64,000 nucleotides of DNA from Lineus longissimus (lineage: Eukaryota > Nemertea > Pilidiophora > Heteronemertea > Lineidae): assembly GCF_910592395.1 (NCBI RefSeq), contig NC_088317.1, positions 18,956,039 to 19,020,038 of the forward strand, in the 5' to 3' direction. Each line of letters begins with the position of its first letter. Position 1 is the first letter of the stretch. Of the stretch, positions 43,720 through 52,721 are shown one piece after another. Under the pieces are notes generated by a model that was given only the letters and a program-made list of their open reading frames with translations, had not been told where the DNA came from and ran no database searches. The translations under genes were made by a program, and so were the position numbers.

Positions 43720-44773
43720 TACGCCTCTATCCATTCTAACTATACATTGTGCTTTCTCGAAGGAAATACGAAGTTTGCGCTACAGAAAAATGGAGACCGT
43801 TCCTTTCGTGCCAAATGTTAAGCTATATTATTTTAAAAGATGGGGTTACAGCAGTACAACTGGTTTATTAACAGTGATGAGTAAAAGAGTGACAGAACCT
43901 CATATACGATTTATTGTGTACCATAAGCGCAACAGTTCCTTTCGTATCAGGTATAGTCATATAGTTTCTGGTTGGTACCGGTACTGTATGGGAACTGGCA
44001 CACCTTTATCGTACAAAACGTATGTTTTTGCCGCATCCAGGGTAGTACCTATAACTTACAATCTATTTAATATAGTGACTGGAACATTTGATGGACAGCT
44101 GTTTCATGCTGCTGATGACAAGTGCAGATTCCCATTCGGTAGAAAGATTACATGCCCTGCACTGAGCGCAAATACCGCGGTCACTTGTTGTCATATCAAG
44201 GAAAAACTTTTTATTGTCAGATTGTCGATCTATACTATATTACATATGAATTCATCGAACTTTGTTATTCAGCTCGGCAAGGGTCATGTGGTCACCATGT
44301 TCTCGTCTGAAGGTTATGCGACTACTGCCTTTACAGCTGACGGAAATTTCCTGTTGCTCAGGACACCGGTTCGGACACACGAACCTCAATTTATGCGCTA
44401 TTCGGGTTATCCGGATTACAAACCTTTAAAACAGATGAAAATTCCATTGCCGAACATGTGGTCCATATTTTTCACTATTATGTTAAACCGTCCTGTGCGA
44501 TTAGTGATACTTCTTTACAAGTCTACTAGAAATAAGGCTGCGCCCTTGTCCTTTGTTGCTCTAAGATTTATTTGCCTCCCCCGAGACCGCATCAAAACTA
44601 AATTACCTTCCGGAATGCTTCTGCTTGACATTTACGTTCCTCCCTTTCAAATAACATGTAGCGGGTTGTTCCTCGCCACTGGCCATGATTTTTTCCACAT
44701 TATTAAACGTAAAGACAAAAGCAACAGGAATATTTGGAAAGAAGCACATTTTTACGCAATTGATAGAAGTTAA
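43720..44773 (+). CDS. ORF B of duplicated cassette, copy 1: unidentified, probably extracellular
   Basis: Open from an acceptor-like cattctag| at 43719 to TAA; the frame is also open upstream to 43667 in this copy, but the upstream part is not collinear in copy 2. About 350 residues, no recognised domain, eight Cys, sequons at NSSF and NSSN, many aromatic residues. Motifs include NSSFRIRYSHIVSGWYRYC, GYPDYKPLKQM and RFICLPRDRIKTKLPSG. The last ~90 codons are nearly identical to copy 2, while the first 250 carry most of the 28 amino-acid differences. It follows ORF A by 0.3 kb and may be its next exon; I could not find a donor in ORF A with matching phase. Confidence 0.6.
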
Positions 44774-45306
44774 ATTCGAACTGCTTCTTGCTTGCTGAGT
44801 ACAATGTCTGTACAAAATGGTTCCTTACGGAAAGGCACTTATGTTTGCAAGAAATGGTTAAGAGGACGAATGTTCATGGACTTTGAATGGACAAATTTAC
44901 CGACTCGAAGTCAGTAGTTGCTGATGAGGTATCACCATTGGCCTGTGCTCATAGCCAATAACTTGATATTGTCTAGCGAAGGCAATGAGGAATAGTTAGT
45001 CCTCTCAGTAAAGGCGTGAGAGTTCACCACCTGTCGCATCGGGTAAAATATTGCTGGAGGTCTTGAAGCAGGAATCTCCTTGATCTGTATTAGATGGAGG
45101 GGTCAATAAGCTAAATACACAGCCCTAGGGTATTCGGCTGTCAATGTCACCTCAACACTGCTGCCACAATCAAATCTCTTCATATTGAAAGTTATTTGTA
45201 TATTGAATAGAACCAACAAAACTACTTATTGGTCAGTCGATTTCCCTTCGGCCACGATGTCGTCCTTTGAGCTGAACCATACCCGTGTATTGCGTAGGGA
45301 TCACTG
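44774..45306. other. 3' flank of ORF B to the DIRS insertion
   Basis: No gene seen. The sequence is retained in copy 2 (62915-63447) up to the DIRS edge, showing that the retroelement was already in place when the segment was duplicated. Confidence 0.6.
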
Positions 45307-45490
45307 ATTTTATGTCGTTCATACTCTACCCAGGTCAGACTTTTGCATATGTACTCATATCGGATCTACCCGAGGAATTATTTAACTAATTACATTAGAA
45401 AAATAACCAGCCAGTTCACAAGGCTTCGTCCAGGCGGCGCCCCTGTACAGCCCATCAACCGTGCAAGCCGCCATATTGCCAGTACTTTTT
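45307..45490 (+). repeat. DIRS left inverted terminal repeat
   Basis: 184 bp beginning ATTTTATGTCGTTCATACTC and ending GCCAGTACTTTTT; the reverse complement is found at 51898-52076 with few differences. Confidence 0.93.
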
Positions 45491-45771
45491 CCTCGGCGCC
45501 TTGTACCACAAGCTCAGAGTTTCTGCTGCTGTTTGCGTCGAATTCTCCGTGACAGTATCGAGAAGGATCCTCCCCCGGACGTCCGTTTGGAGCTGTCGAT
45601 CTCAGGAAGCGGGTGAGACCATTCCTTTACCCATCTTTCCCTGATTTCGCCACTTTAGAACGCTTTTTCTTCGCCGTTCGCCCAAAAATTTTCTCGCTCC
45701 AGGCTCCGGTCACGTGACCAAATAAATATAAGTTTTTCTTATCGTTCACTTCTTTTGTGTGGCCTCTCAAG

Positions 45772-46734
45772 ATGCTGGCTCTGCCGCTCTTGTTAGCGTC
45801 TTTCTTGTCATTATTGGGCTTTCCAGCCCTCTTATTGGGCCTGTTACCCTTCTGGGTATTCAGGTGCCCGGGTGCCGGTGTAGCGGGGATTATTAGTCCC
45901 CGTCCCGGTTCGTCCCCGGCTCGCCAGTCCGCCCCGTCGGACTCTGCGACTGCGGTTTCGTCCGCTGCCGGGACGCTGCCTTCTGCTTCTCCGGCCCCTC
46001 GGCCGTCGAAGAAGCAGAAGCCGACCCGGAGAGGCCCCAGAAAGTCTGGTGTGGCCTCTTCTAAGTCCCCCTCCGCTGTTTCTTCTCAGCGGGGGCGAGG
46101 CCCCCGGAGCTCTGGCGCCGTTTCGGCGCCCGACTCCGGGGCTCGGGCCGGGCACCCTCCATTCGGAGGTGTGCCCCCCGAGTTTTCTCCTAGGTTGAGC
46201 GCCGGTGACACCCTCATCGGGGCGCCCCCTAGGGAGATTGGCTCCTCCCCCCTTTCACAGGGGGTCGTAGTGAGCGGGAACCTGGACGCTTTGCGTCCCG
46301 ATCCCCTGGGCGTCGAGCATACCCCGCTGGAGGCAGACCTCCTGATTCAGGAACTCCTCCGGCTACCGGCCGTGGAGTCCTTAGTTACATCTAAGCCCCC
46401 ACCTGGCCGGGTTTCCTCCGCCCTCCCCCGTCGGGACCCCCCTGCTGCGGCATTGGGTCGTCCCCTGTCCTCCTCCGGGTTGGATGTGCCTCCGGCAGTG
46501 TCTTCGGTTGTGACTGTGTCTTCAGATTACACCGTCACATCTGACCGCTCTGAGGCGACGGGGCGTATCCCATCGGGTTATGAGGCCTGGCAGGCGGCTC
46601 ACCCCAGTTTCCGTCCCCTTCTGGAGACGTCGACCGCCTCCCCCGTGGGTTACCGCAGACTCGGGCGTCACCCCCCCCCTGTTCTGCCGCCCCCTCTTGT
46701 CTCGCACGGAGGTGACCTACCCCCCCTGGGGTAG
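45772..46734 (+). CDS. DIRS ORF1, 5' part
   Basis: Open frame from ATG 45772, within a frame open from 45757. A very hydrophobic start (MLALPLLLASFLSLLGFPAL) is followed by a Pro/Ser/Arg-rich stretch with basic clusters (PSKKQKPTRRGPRKSG). The position is that of the gag-like ORF1. It ends at 46734, before the conserved part in another frame, so a frame disruption or an unrecognised intron separates the two. The same start is present in the second element copy at the window edge. Confidence 0.55.
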   Translation: MLALPLLLASFLSLLGFPALLLGLLPFWVFRCPGAGVAGIISPRPGSSPARQSAPSDSATAVSSAAGTLPSASPAPRPSKKQKPTRRGPRKSGVASSKSPSAVSSQRGRGPRSSGAVSAPDSGARAGHPPFGGVPPEFSPRLSAGDTLIGAPPREIGSSPLSQGVVVSGNLDALRPDPLGVEHTPLEADLLIQELLRLPAVESLVTSKPPPGRVSSALPRRDPPAAALGRPLSSSGLDVPPAVSSVVTVSSDYTVTSDRSEATGRIPSGYEAWQAAHPSFRPLLETSTASPVGYRRLGRHPPPVLPPPLVSHGGDLPPLG

Positions 46735-46913
46735 GGGTGCGACAATGGGGCATTACGTCCGGTCCAGAGACCCTAGGGTCCGTCCGGACGTCGGGAGGGT
46801 TCGCCCCACGATTTCGCCGGTGCGACCCCGTCCCTCCCTGTCTGGTTCTGCGGGTCTGAGCTCCACCCCCTTTGTGGTGAGTAGCCCCCCCGCCATCCCT
46901 GTCTGCCCCAGGT

Positions 46914-48278
46914 ATGCCCAGACAGGATCCCCGGCCTATCGCACCGGACCTTACAGCCCAGCAGCGTCAGGTCCTGCAGAGTTTGGCCGCCCATCTGGAG
47001 ACCAAAAATCTCTCAGATAGGGCCCCTCAGCAGCAGGCCGGGAGACGAGTGGCCTTTGAGCTGCCCCAAGTCCCCATGGAGGTCGACTATCAATACGATG
47101 AGTCCCAATCTTCCATCGGGCAGGCCCCTCAGGCTGACTGCCCCTCTGGAACAGAGGACCCCACCATTGTGGCTGGGATGCGCGATCTTCCCGCGCTCGT
47201 CCGGCAGTTCGTGCCGACCGAGCATTGTCCTCTCCCGCCGGTCAACCCCGCGCTCGGCCGTGCTCCTTTCGATCTTTTCGGGGATGCCGACGAGCCGGAC
47301 TTGGCTGCCGTGCCGGACCGGGCACTCGATGAGTTGCCCCCCTCCCCTGCCTTGATCAGAGCCTCTCATTGGCTCGATTCAACGCTTAGGGACACGGCGC
47401 CGTCCTGCGGGGGCCACCAGCACTCCCTGGTCTCGACTTTGCCGTCGACTGGACCGGGAGCCTGGACGAAGGCGGGGAAGCGCTTCACGGCCACTTCCCC
47501 TCACAGTCCTTCGTATAGGCCAGAATACTATAGAGTATCGCCGTCGGAGACCGACCCGGTCTCACTCATCCCCCTGAGGGATGATGTGCAGCTCGCTGGG
47601 TTGGTCGTTCCTAAAGTCCTCACGTCTGCTCCTATGAGGGATGCTAAGAACGATGAGGCCCTGGCTAAGGAGACGCAGTCGGTGTTATCGTACGCCGACT
47701 TGACGCTCTGTGCCCTATCCAGGTCGTTGGCTGCGGACGCCACGGATGAGCAACGCATCCTGGCTATGTCCCTACAGCAGTCACTGCAACATGCCAGTGA
47801 CTTAGCTGCCAAACAAGCAGCCAACGCGGTGCTGAAGAGCCGGGACCTCCTCATCGAGGGGCTGAGTGTGGTCCGCCCCCAGTTTCTGCGCGGGGCCTTC
47901 TTATTCCATGATTCGCTGCCTGATACCTTAGGGGCTCAGCGCGAGTCGGATAAGAGTCGTGAGGGGGACCCTCCTCCCCGCAGACAGGCCCCCCGCCCGC
48001 TTTCCTCTTCATGGTCCGCGGGCCGGGGACGTCAGCCGGAGTTTAGACGCCCCCGGGGTGCGTCGGCCTCTCGTGGGCCCTCGGCCTCGCAGGGCTCCTC
48101 CGGGTCTTTTCGTCCCCGAGGGCAGACAGAAGCTGCGGCTCCAGCCCGCCCCTCCAATAAGCGCCTCAGGTCAGGGCGGAGGCGGCGGGCAGCCCAAGCG
48201 CCCCTTCCAGCCACAACAGCGGAAGGGTCGCGGGGGCAGGCGTCGGTGACTTGTCACCTTCTCCTCGGGCGCCAATAG
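46914..48278 (+). CDS. DIRS ORF1 (gag-like), main part
   Basis: 454 codons with an internal region ADLTLCALSRSLAADATDEQ, SLQHASDLAAKQAANAVLKS and RDLLIEGLSVVRPQFLRGAF, a pattern I associate with the ORF1 of DIRS elements, followed by an Arg/Ser/Pro-rich tail that may bind nucleic acid. It overlaps the RT frame by 28 nt, as is common in this group. It is in a different frame from the hydrophobic upstream part. Confidence 0.7.
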   Translation: MPRQDPRPIAPDLTAQQRQVLQSLAAHLETKNLSDRAPQQQAGRRVAFELPQVPMEVDYQYDESQSSIGQAPQADCPSGTEDPTIVAGMRDLPALVRQFVPTEHCPLPPVNPALGRAPFDLFGDADEPDLAAVPDRALDELPPSPALIRASHWLDSTLRDTAPSCGGHQHSLVSTLPSTGPGAWTKAGKRFTATSPHSPSYRPEYYRVSPSETDPVSLIPLRDDVQLAGLVVPKVLTSAPMRDAKNDEALAKETQSVLSYADLTLCALSRSLAADATDEQRILAMSLQQSLQHASDLAAKQAANAVLKSRDLLIEGLSVVRPQFLRGAFLFHDSLPDTLGAQRESDKSREGDPPPRRQAPRPLSSSWSAGRGRQPEFRRPRGASASRGPSASQGSSGSFRPRGQTEAAAPARPSNKRLRSGRRRRAAQAPLPATTAEGSRGQASVTCHLLLGRQ

Positions 48279-49027
48279 GCGACACTCCCTCGGACTCTGT
48301 CGTTGGGGGTAGACTGCGCCATTTCGCAGCCTTTTGGGTCGGATGGTGTCAAAAAGGCTCCCCAGTCCCGGACATGCTCCGGCACGGGGTTCGCCTCGAT
48401 TTTGCCCATCCTCCCCCAACGACATCGACTCCCCACCCAGTAATACCCCCCCCCCCCGTGGACCCGGCCAGGGCCGAAGCCCTTCGGTCCGAGGTCAACT
48501 CCCTCCTCCAGAAGGAGGCTGTCACGGTGGTGGAAGACCACTCCTCCCCGGGCTTTTACAGCCACATCTTCTTGGTTCCGAAGAAGTCGGGAAAATGGAG
48601 ATTGGTCATAGACCTGTCCAGCCTGAACCGGTTCCTCAGGGTACCCAGTTTCAGGATGGAAACAACCAGGTCAGTGGCAACAGCGGTGCAGCCCGACGAT
48701 TGGGCCGTCTCCATGGACTTACAGGATGCGTATTTTCACATCCCAGTCCATCCAGACTTTCAACATTTCCTTCGCTTTTACTTCGAAGGCAAAATTTATC
48801 AGTTTCAGGCCTTGCCTTTCGGCCTGGCTTCCGCCCCGCTTATTTTCACAACCGTCGTCAGGGCGTTCGCCGCCCCGTTTCACGCTTTGGGCTTCAAGCT
48901 CCATTGCTACTTAGACGACTGGCTGCTACGTTGCCAATCCCGTCCCCGTCTTCTCAAGCAGACTCGGTTCTTGCTCAAGACGGCGACCCAGGCAACATTA
49001 TATGCGCGATTGTTCCGTTATAACTGA
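48251..49027 (+). CDS. DIRS reverse transcriptase, truncated by a stop
   Basis: RT motifs in order: GKWRLVIDLSSLNRFL, SMDLQDAYFHIPVHP (first catalytic Asp), FQALPFGLASAPLIFT and CYLDDWLLR (catalytic Asp pair). The frame stops at 49025-49027, just after a 54-nt stretch (48993-49046) that duplicates the 3' end of the recombinase gene. RNase H continues in another frame, so this copy cannot make an uninterrupted RT-RNase H protein. Confidence 0.93.
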   Translation: MSPSPRAPIGDTPSDSVVGGRLRHFAAFWVGWCQKGSPVPDMLRHGVRLDFAHPPPTTSTPHPVIPPPPVDPARAEALRSEVNSLLQKEAVTVVEDHSSPGFYSHIFLVPKKSGKWRLVIDLSSLNRFLRVPSFRMETTRSVATAVQPDDWAVSMDLQDAYFHIPVHPDFQHFLRFYFEGKIYQFQALPFGLASAPLIFTTVVRAFAAPFHALGFKLHCYLDDWLLRCQSRPRLLKQTRFLLKTATQATLYARLFRYN

Positions 49028-49095
49028 CGGTATGCTGTCTCTCGGTTCTTGCTCAAGACGAATCCGAGCTAGACCCGTCTCAGGATTTTGTCTTC

Positions 49096-50415
49096 GTGGG
49101 AGTACGTTTCCGTACCAGAGAGGGCCTCATGTCCCCACCTCAGGACCGGGTCACCAAGATCCGGTCTCTGATTCGGGCTTTCCGTCGCCGAGACAGCGCC
49201 ACAGCCAGACAGTTCCTGTCCCTGCTGGGCCTGCTCAATTCGGCGGCGGACCAGGTTCCTCTCGGTCGCCTGTATATGCGCCCCCTCCAGCTCCTCCTAC
49301 TCTCGAGTTGGCGCCCCTTCTCGGACCCACTCGATCGAGCAGTAGCACTCCCTTCCATGCTACTGGAGGACGTTTGGAGGTTCTGGGGGACGGGGACGGA
49401 GCTCCTCCGCGGGGTGCAGCTCCGTCCGTTACCCCCCCAGATGTCCCTCTTCACGGACGCCTCCCTCTTCGGATGGGGGGCTCACCTGAACGAGGGCGAC
49501 CTGACCACCAAGGGCACGTGGTCAGGGGAGGAGTCTCGCCTTTCGATCAATATTCTCGAAATGCAGGCTGTCATCCTAGCCGTGAAGGCCTTTTCGTCCC
49601 GGTTACGGGGTCACAGGGTATCTCTGTTCTCCGACAACTCGACTGTCGTCGCCTATATTCGGAGACAAGGGGGAACGAGGTCCGACACACTGTGTCGTCT
49701 GACATGGGACCTCCTACAATTTTGTCGTCGGCTGGACATCCAGCTCTTCCCCCGTCACATCCCCGGCAAGAGGAACATCCTGGCGGATGCTCTCTCCAGA
49801 GCCGATCGCTTAGTCCAGACCGAGTGGACCCTCCATCAGGAGATTGTGTCCCGGCTGGCCGGGATGTGGGATGCGCCGATTGTGGACCTTTTCGCCACTC
49901 GCCTCAACAAGAGATTCACCCTGTATTACTCTCCTCTCCCGGACGACGAGGCCTTGGGAGTAGACAGCCTGTCGGCCTCCTGGGACGGCCTCAATGCTTA
50001 TGCATTCCCGCCAACCCCTCTGTTGCTGCCGGTTCTGAACAAAGTGGCCTCATCGCGCGTCAGGCTTTGCCTGATCGCCCCTTGTTGGCCGAACCAAGCT
50101 TGGTTCCCGGTGTTGCTGGAGCTCCTGACGGACCACCCCCGCAGATTGCCGGAGTGGGACCGCCTGCTATATCACCCGATAGGCCGGGTCTACCATCAGG
50201 ACCCTTCTTTCTACAGGCTTCACGCCTGGAGACTATCGGGCATTTCCTCCGAGAGAGAGGCTTTTCGAAGGACATTATCCGAAAAGTCGCTCAGCCTCAA
50301 AGACAGTCTACCCTTACATCATACGACAGTAAGTGGCTCGTCTTTCGAGACTGGTGCGGGGAGCACGGAGTTTCTCCGATCGCTCCCACTCTTCCCAACT
50401 TCCTCGATTTCCTAA
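49096..50415 (+). CDS. DIRS RNase H plus methyltransferase-like domain
   Basis: The start reflects the open frame, not a real initiation codon. RNase H carboxylates: FTDASLFGWGAHL, NILEMQAVILAVKAF, VSLFSDNSTVVAYI and NILADALSRAD. Downstream, IVDLFATRLNKRF, LSASWDGLNAYAFPPTPLL and LIAPCWPNQAWFPVLLELL match the region annotated as an adenine-methyltransferase-like domain in DIRS elements. The last ~75 codons overlap the recombinase frame. Confidence 0.9.
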   Translation: MGVRFRTREGLMSPPQDRVTKIRSLIRAFRRRDSATARQFLSLLGLLNSAADQVPLGRLYMRPLQLLLLSSWRPFSDPLDRAVALPSMLLEDVWRFWGTGTELLRGVQLRPLPPQMSLFTDASLFGWGAHLNEGDLTTKGTWSGEESRLSINILEMQAVILAVKAFSSRLRGHRVSLFSDNSTVVAYIRRQGGTRSDTLCRLTWDLLQFCRRLDIQLFPRHIPGKRNILADALSRADRLVQTEWTLHQEIVSRLAGMWDAPIVDLFATRLNKRFTLYYSPLPDDEALGVDSLSASWDGLNAYAFPPTPLLLPVLNKVASSRVRLCLIAPCWPNQAWFPVLLELLTDHPRRLPEWDRLLYHPIGRVYHQDPSFYRLHAWRLSGISSEREAFRRTLSEKSLSLKDSLPLHHTTVSGSSFETGAGSTEFLRSLPLFPTSSIS

Positions 50416-51290
50416 ACTTTTTGTTTACGGTCCGGAAGTTTTCGGTCCAGGGGGTTAAGGGCTATCGCTCTGCCATTGCCGTCACCCTTAGGCTGACAGG
50501 CTCCTGGCAACCGGCTTGGGATGACGCCTTGTCATCGTTGCTTCGCAACATGTCTCTGGAGCGTCCCCGCTCCTTACATTGCGTCCCCAAGTGGGATCTC
50601 TCGGTGGTGTTACGGGCTCTTATGAGATTTCCATTCGAGCCCTTGCACCTAGCAGATAGGAAGCATCTTACATTTAAGACCGTCTTCTTGGTGGCCTTAG
50701 CTACGGCCCAGAGACGGTCCGAGCTCCATGCCCTAGCTTTTGACAAGCTAGCCTTCAATGAGAGGGGCGCGGTCCTAGAATTTGTCCCAGGCTTTATTGC
50801 GAAGAACCAGGCGCCTTCCACCTCCAGGCGCCCGGTTCTTATTCCATCCCTTTCCAGGGTGGTCTCTCGAGACCTCCCGGATAGAACTCTCTGCCCCGTC
50901 CGGGCCTTGAGGTTCTATGTCGATAAGACTAGAGACCCTGCCGTCCGTCTCGGCAGAAAGCGTCTTTTTCTGTCTTATCGCGAGGGATTCACACGGGAGA
51001 TTGCGCCCGCCACGGTCGCCAGATGGTTGGTGGCCACCATCCGGCAGGCCTACTCCATGACTCTTCAGCCTCCGGAGCTTCGCCGCCTGAGTTCCGTGAC
51101 GGCCCACGAGATTCGTGCCATCTCGACTTCATGGGCCGAATATAGGGGAGTCGCCTTGAACGAGGTCTTGGAGGCGGCGACGTGGAGTTCTCACTCCACT
51201 TTCTCCCAACATTATATGCGCGATTGTTCCGTGATGACTGACGGTATGCTGTCTCTCGGTCCAATCGTCGCTGCTCAGCACGTAGTCTAG
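50190..51290 (+). CDS. DIRS tyrosine recombinase
   Basis: Read in the frame open from 49002 to TAG 51288-51290; only about the last 367 codons are recombinase. An N-terminal core-binding part (STLTSYDSKWLVFRDWCGEH) precedes the catalytic part: ATAQRRSELHALAF with the first Arg, SVTAHEIRAISTSWAEYRGV with the His-x-x-Arg pair, and STFSQHYMRDCS with the nucleophilic Tyr. All catalytic residues are present and the frame is intact. There is no ATG near the start of the domain, so expression probably relies on frameshifting or reinitiation. It would integrate circular element DNA by recombination. Confidence 0.92.
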   Translation, partial: LPSGPFFLQASRLETIGHFLRERGFSKDIIRKVAQPQRQSTLTSYDSKWLVFRDWCGEHGVSPIAPTLPNFLDFLNFLFTVRKFSVQGVKGYRSAIAVTLRLTGSWQPAWDDALSSLLRNMSLERPRSLHCVPKWDLSVVLRALMRFPFEPLHLADRKHLTFKTVFLVALATAQRRSELHALAFDKLAFNERGAVLEFVPGFIAKNQAPSTSRRPVLIPSLSRVVSRDLPDRTLCPVRALRFYVDKTRDPAVRLGRKRLFLSYREGFTREIAPATVARWLVATIRQAYSMTLQPPELRRLSSVTAHEIRAISTSWAEYRGVALNEVLEAATWSSHSTFSQHYMRDCSVMTDGMLSLGPIVAAQHVV

Positions 51291-51750
51291 GTTCTCCCTG
51301 CCTAGCCTACCCGCCGGACTCCTCACTCCGGATTCTCCGTCCTTCCCTCTAAAGATGAGGGGGAGGTGCGGACATTCATGCCGGGACGTGGTTCCCCTGT
51401 GCATGTGCCCCGTCCGGATGTCTTAGGTTGAGCCGCCTAGACTTTGTGGGTTGTCCCCGCACGCAGAGGGTGGTTACCCTCTTAAGTCCACACATTCTTT
51501 TGGCGAGGTGTGTGCTGAGCAAGTACCATGCGATGTGCTACCTTACTCTAGGGGGTAGTTGATAACCTTAAGGCCCTTTCCATTATTCTTTTATATGGTG
51601 GCCTGACCGTTGAGCCATGAGCATCCCCATTTCTCTTTGGTCTGGTTATCCCGGTCTCACCCGTTGGGTTCTGCTATGCGGCTTGGAGACAGTTCACGTC
51701 GCTACATGGTAAGTCACGTTTACCCACCTTCCTTAGGTTGTTGGTATTCG

Positions 51751-51847
51751 ATGCAAAAGTCTGACCTGGGTAGAGTATGAACGACATAAAATTCCCATTT
51801 CCTGTGGAAATGCGATTTTATTAGTTCATACCTACCCAGGTCAGACT
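51751..51847 (+). repeat. DIRS internal complementary region (ICR)
   Basis: First half: reverse complement of the left edge (TCTGACCTGGGTAGAGTATG through GACATAAAAT). Second half: reverse complement of the right edge (TTCCCATTTCCTGTGGAAAT through TACCCAGGTCAGAC). Circularisation of the cDNA is thought to use this region as a bridge. Confidence 0.93.
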
Positions 51848-51897
51848 GCCCACCCGTCCGTCCCCACAGCAACGGGACTAACTTGAGTTGCTTGAGT

Positions 51898-52104
51898 AAA
51901 AAGTACTGGCAATATGGCGGCTTGCACGGTTGATGGGCTGTACAGGGGCGCCGCCTGGACGTAGCCTTGTGAACTGGCTGGTTATTTTTCTAATGTAATT
52001 AGTTAAATAATTCCTCGGGTAGATCCGATATGAGTACATATGCAAAAGTCTGACCTGGGTAGGTATGAACTAATAAAATCACATTTCCACAGGAAATGGG
52101 AATT
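51898..52104 (-). repeat. DIRS right inverted terminal repeat with extension
   Basis: Reverse complement of the left ITR to about 52076, then about 28 nt (CACATTTCCACAGGAAATGG...) not found at the left edge but present in the ICR. Confidence 0.92.
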
Positions 52105-52718
52105 CTGCGCCCATGGAGAGAAAATATTATCACGGCTGCCATGTTGGATATGGCTCTGACGTCACAGCTTCTCATCGTGGGCTTAAGTGTGATATTACTT
52201 TCACTATACCAAGCAAAAGAAGCGCTTCTTTCTTATTTCGATATGAGAATTCGATCATGTGCCACATAAAGGGTTTACCTTTAAGGCATGAATATCAAGG
52301 ATTGGGCGATCTTGTGGTCGTGTACGCCTTTCTTAATCTTAGCCAGAACCACTTTGTAATGGAGATGAAAGTATAATTTGTGTTGTGTTGTTGAAAGTAT
52401 AATCTTGTGTTGATGTAATTCAGCTGTTCAACGACCAGGATTGACTAGTGTGGTATGGTTGTCTCCGGTTTGATTCACATAGCTTGCCTAGAGCATTATC
52501 AGCAACGCTTTGGGGTATATTGTGAACAGGTATTCCGGCCCATTTGTTGAAGAAAATTTGGTCGCAAACACTAAGGTTAACTTAACTTGGGGACTTAACG
52601 TTAGCTTCCTTAAGGTACAATACTGCGTTATGTCTATCCCAGCTTGAAGAAACTGTCTTGCATTGCTGTGTTACTGGTTTGGTGACCTAGACTTGATGGC
52701 CACCTGATTGCAGGCTGA
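52105..52718. other. right flank of the DIRS element
   Basis: An open frame at 52113-52376 (87 codons) starts just past the element, but it shows no recognisable domain or splice context. I see nothing else. Confidence 0.4.
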
Positions 52719-52721
52719 TAA

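Larger units (their letters stand above)
36702..45306. repeat. large duplicated segment, copy 1 (8.6 kb)
   Basis: Collinear with 54491-63447 from ATGCTTGTAATCTCATGAGA to the border of the DIRS element. In the first ~1.3 kb I count about 13 substitutions (about 1%). The length difference (8605 against 8957 bp) is mostly three indels: +27 bp near 57066, +222 bp in the inverted-repeat block near 59.8 kb, and about +100 bp near 61.75 kb, all longer in copy 2. Confidence 0.95.
45307..52104 (+). mobile_element. DIRS-type tyrosine-recombinase retrotransposon, ~6.8 kb, ends intact, ORFs partly broken
   Basis: Much more G+C-rich than its surroundings. Structure seen: left ITR, gag-like ORF1, RT, RNase H, methyltransferase-like region, overlapping tyrosine recombinase, internal complementary region (ICR), right ITR with an extra ~28 nt. 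The ICR (51751-51847) is the reverse complement of both outer edges joined together, with an AATT overlap at the junction. This is the signature of DIRS elements, which move through a circular intermediate integrated by a recombinase instead of a DDE integrase. There is no target-site duplication, as expected. RT is interrupted (see 48251-49027). Confidence 0.95.

Noticed and set aside
45844-46155. Minus-strand and alternate-frame ORFs across the DIRS element
   Set aside because: High G+C removes stop codons; the sense frames carry the recognisable RT, RNase H and recombinase motifs.
49002-50189. First half of the 762-codon recombinase frame as protein
   Set aside because: It is the out-of-frame shadow of RNase H and the methyltransferase-like region; recombinase residues begin only near 50200.
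52113-52376. 87-codon gene next to the DIRS element
   Set aside because: An ATG and open frame only; no domain, acceptor or second copy to compare.
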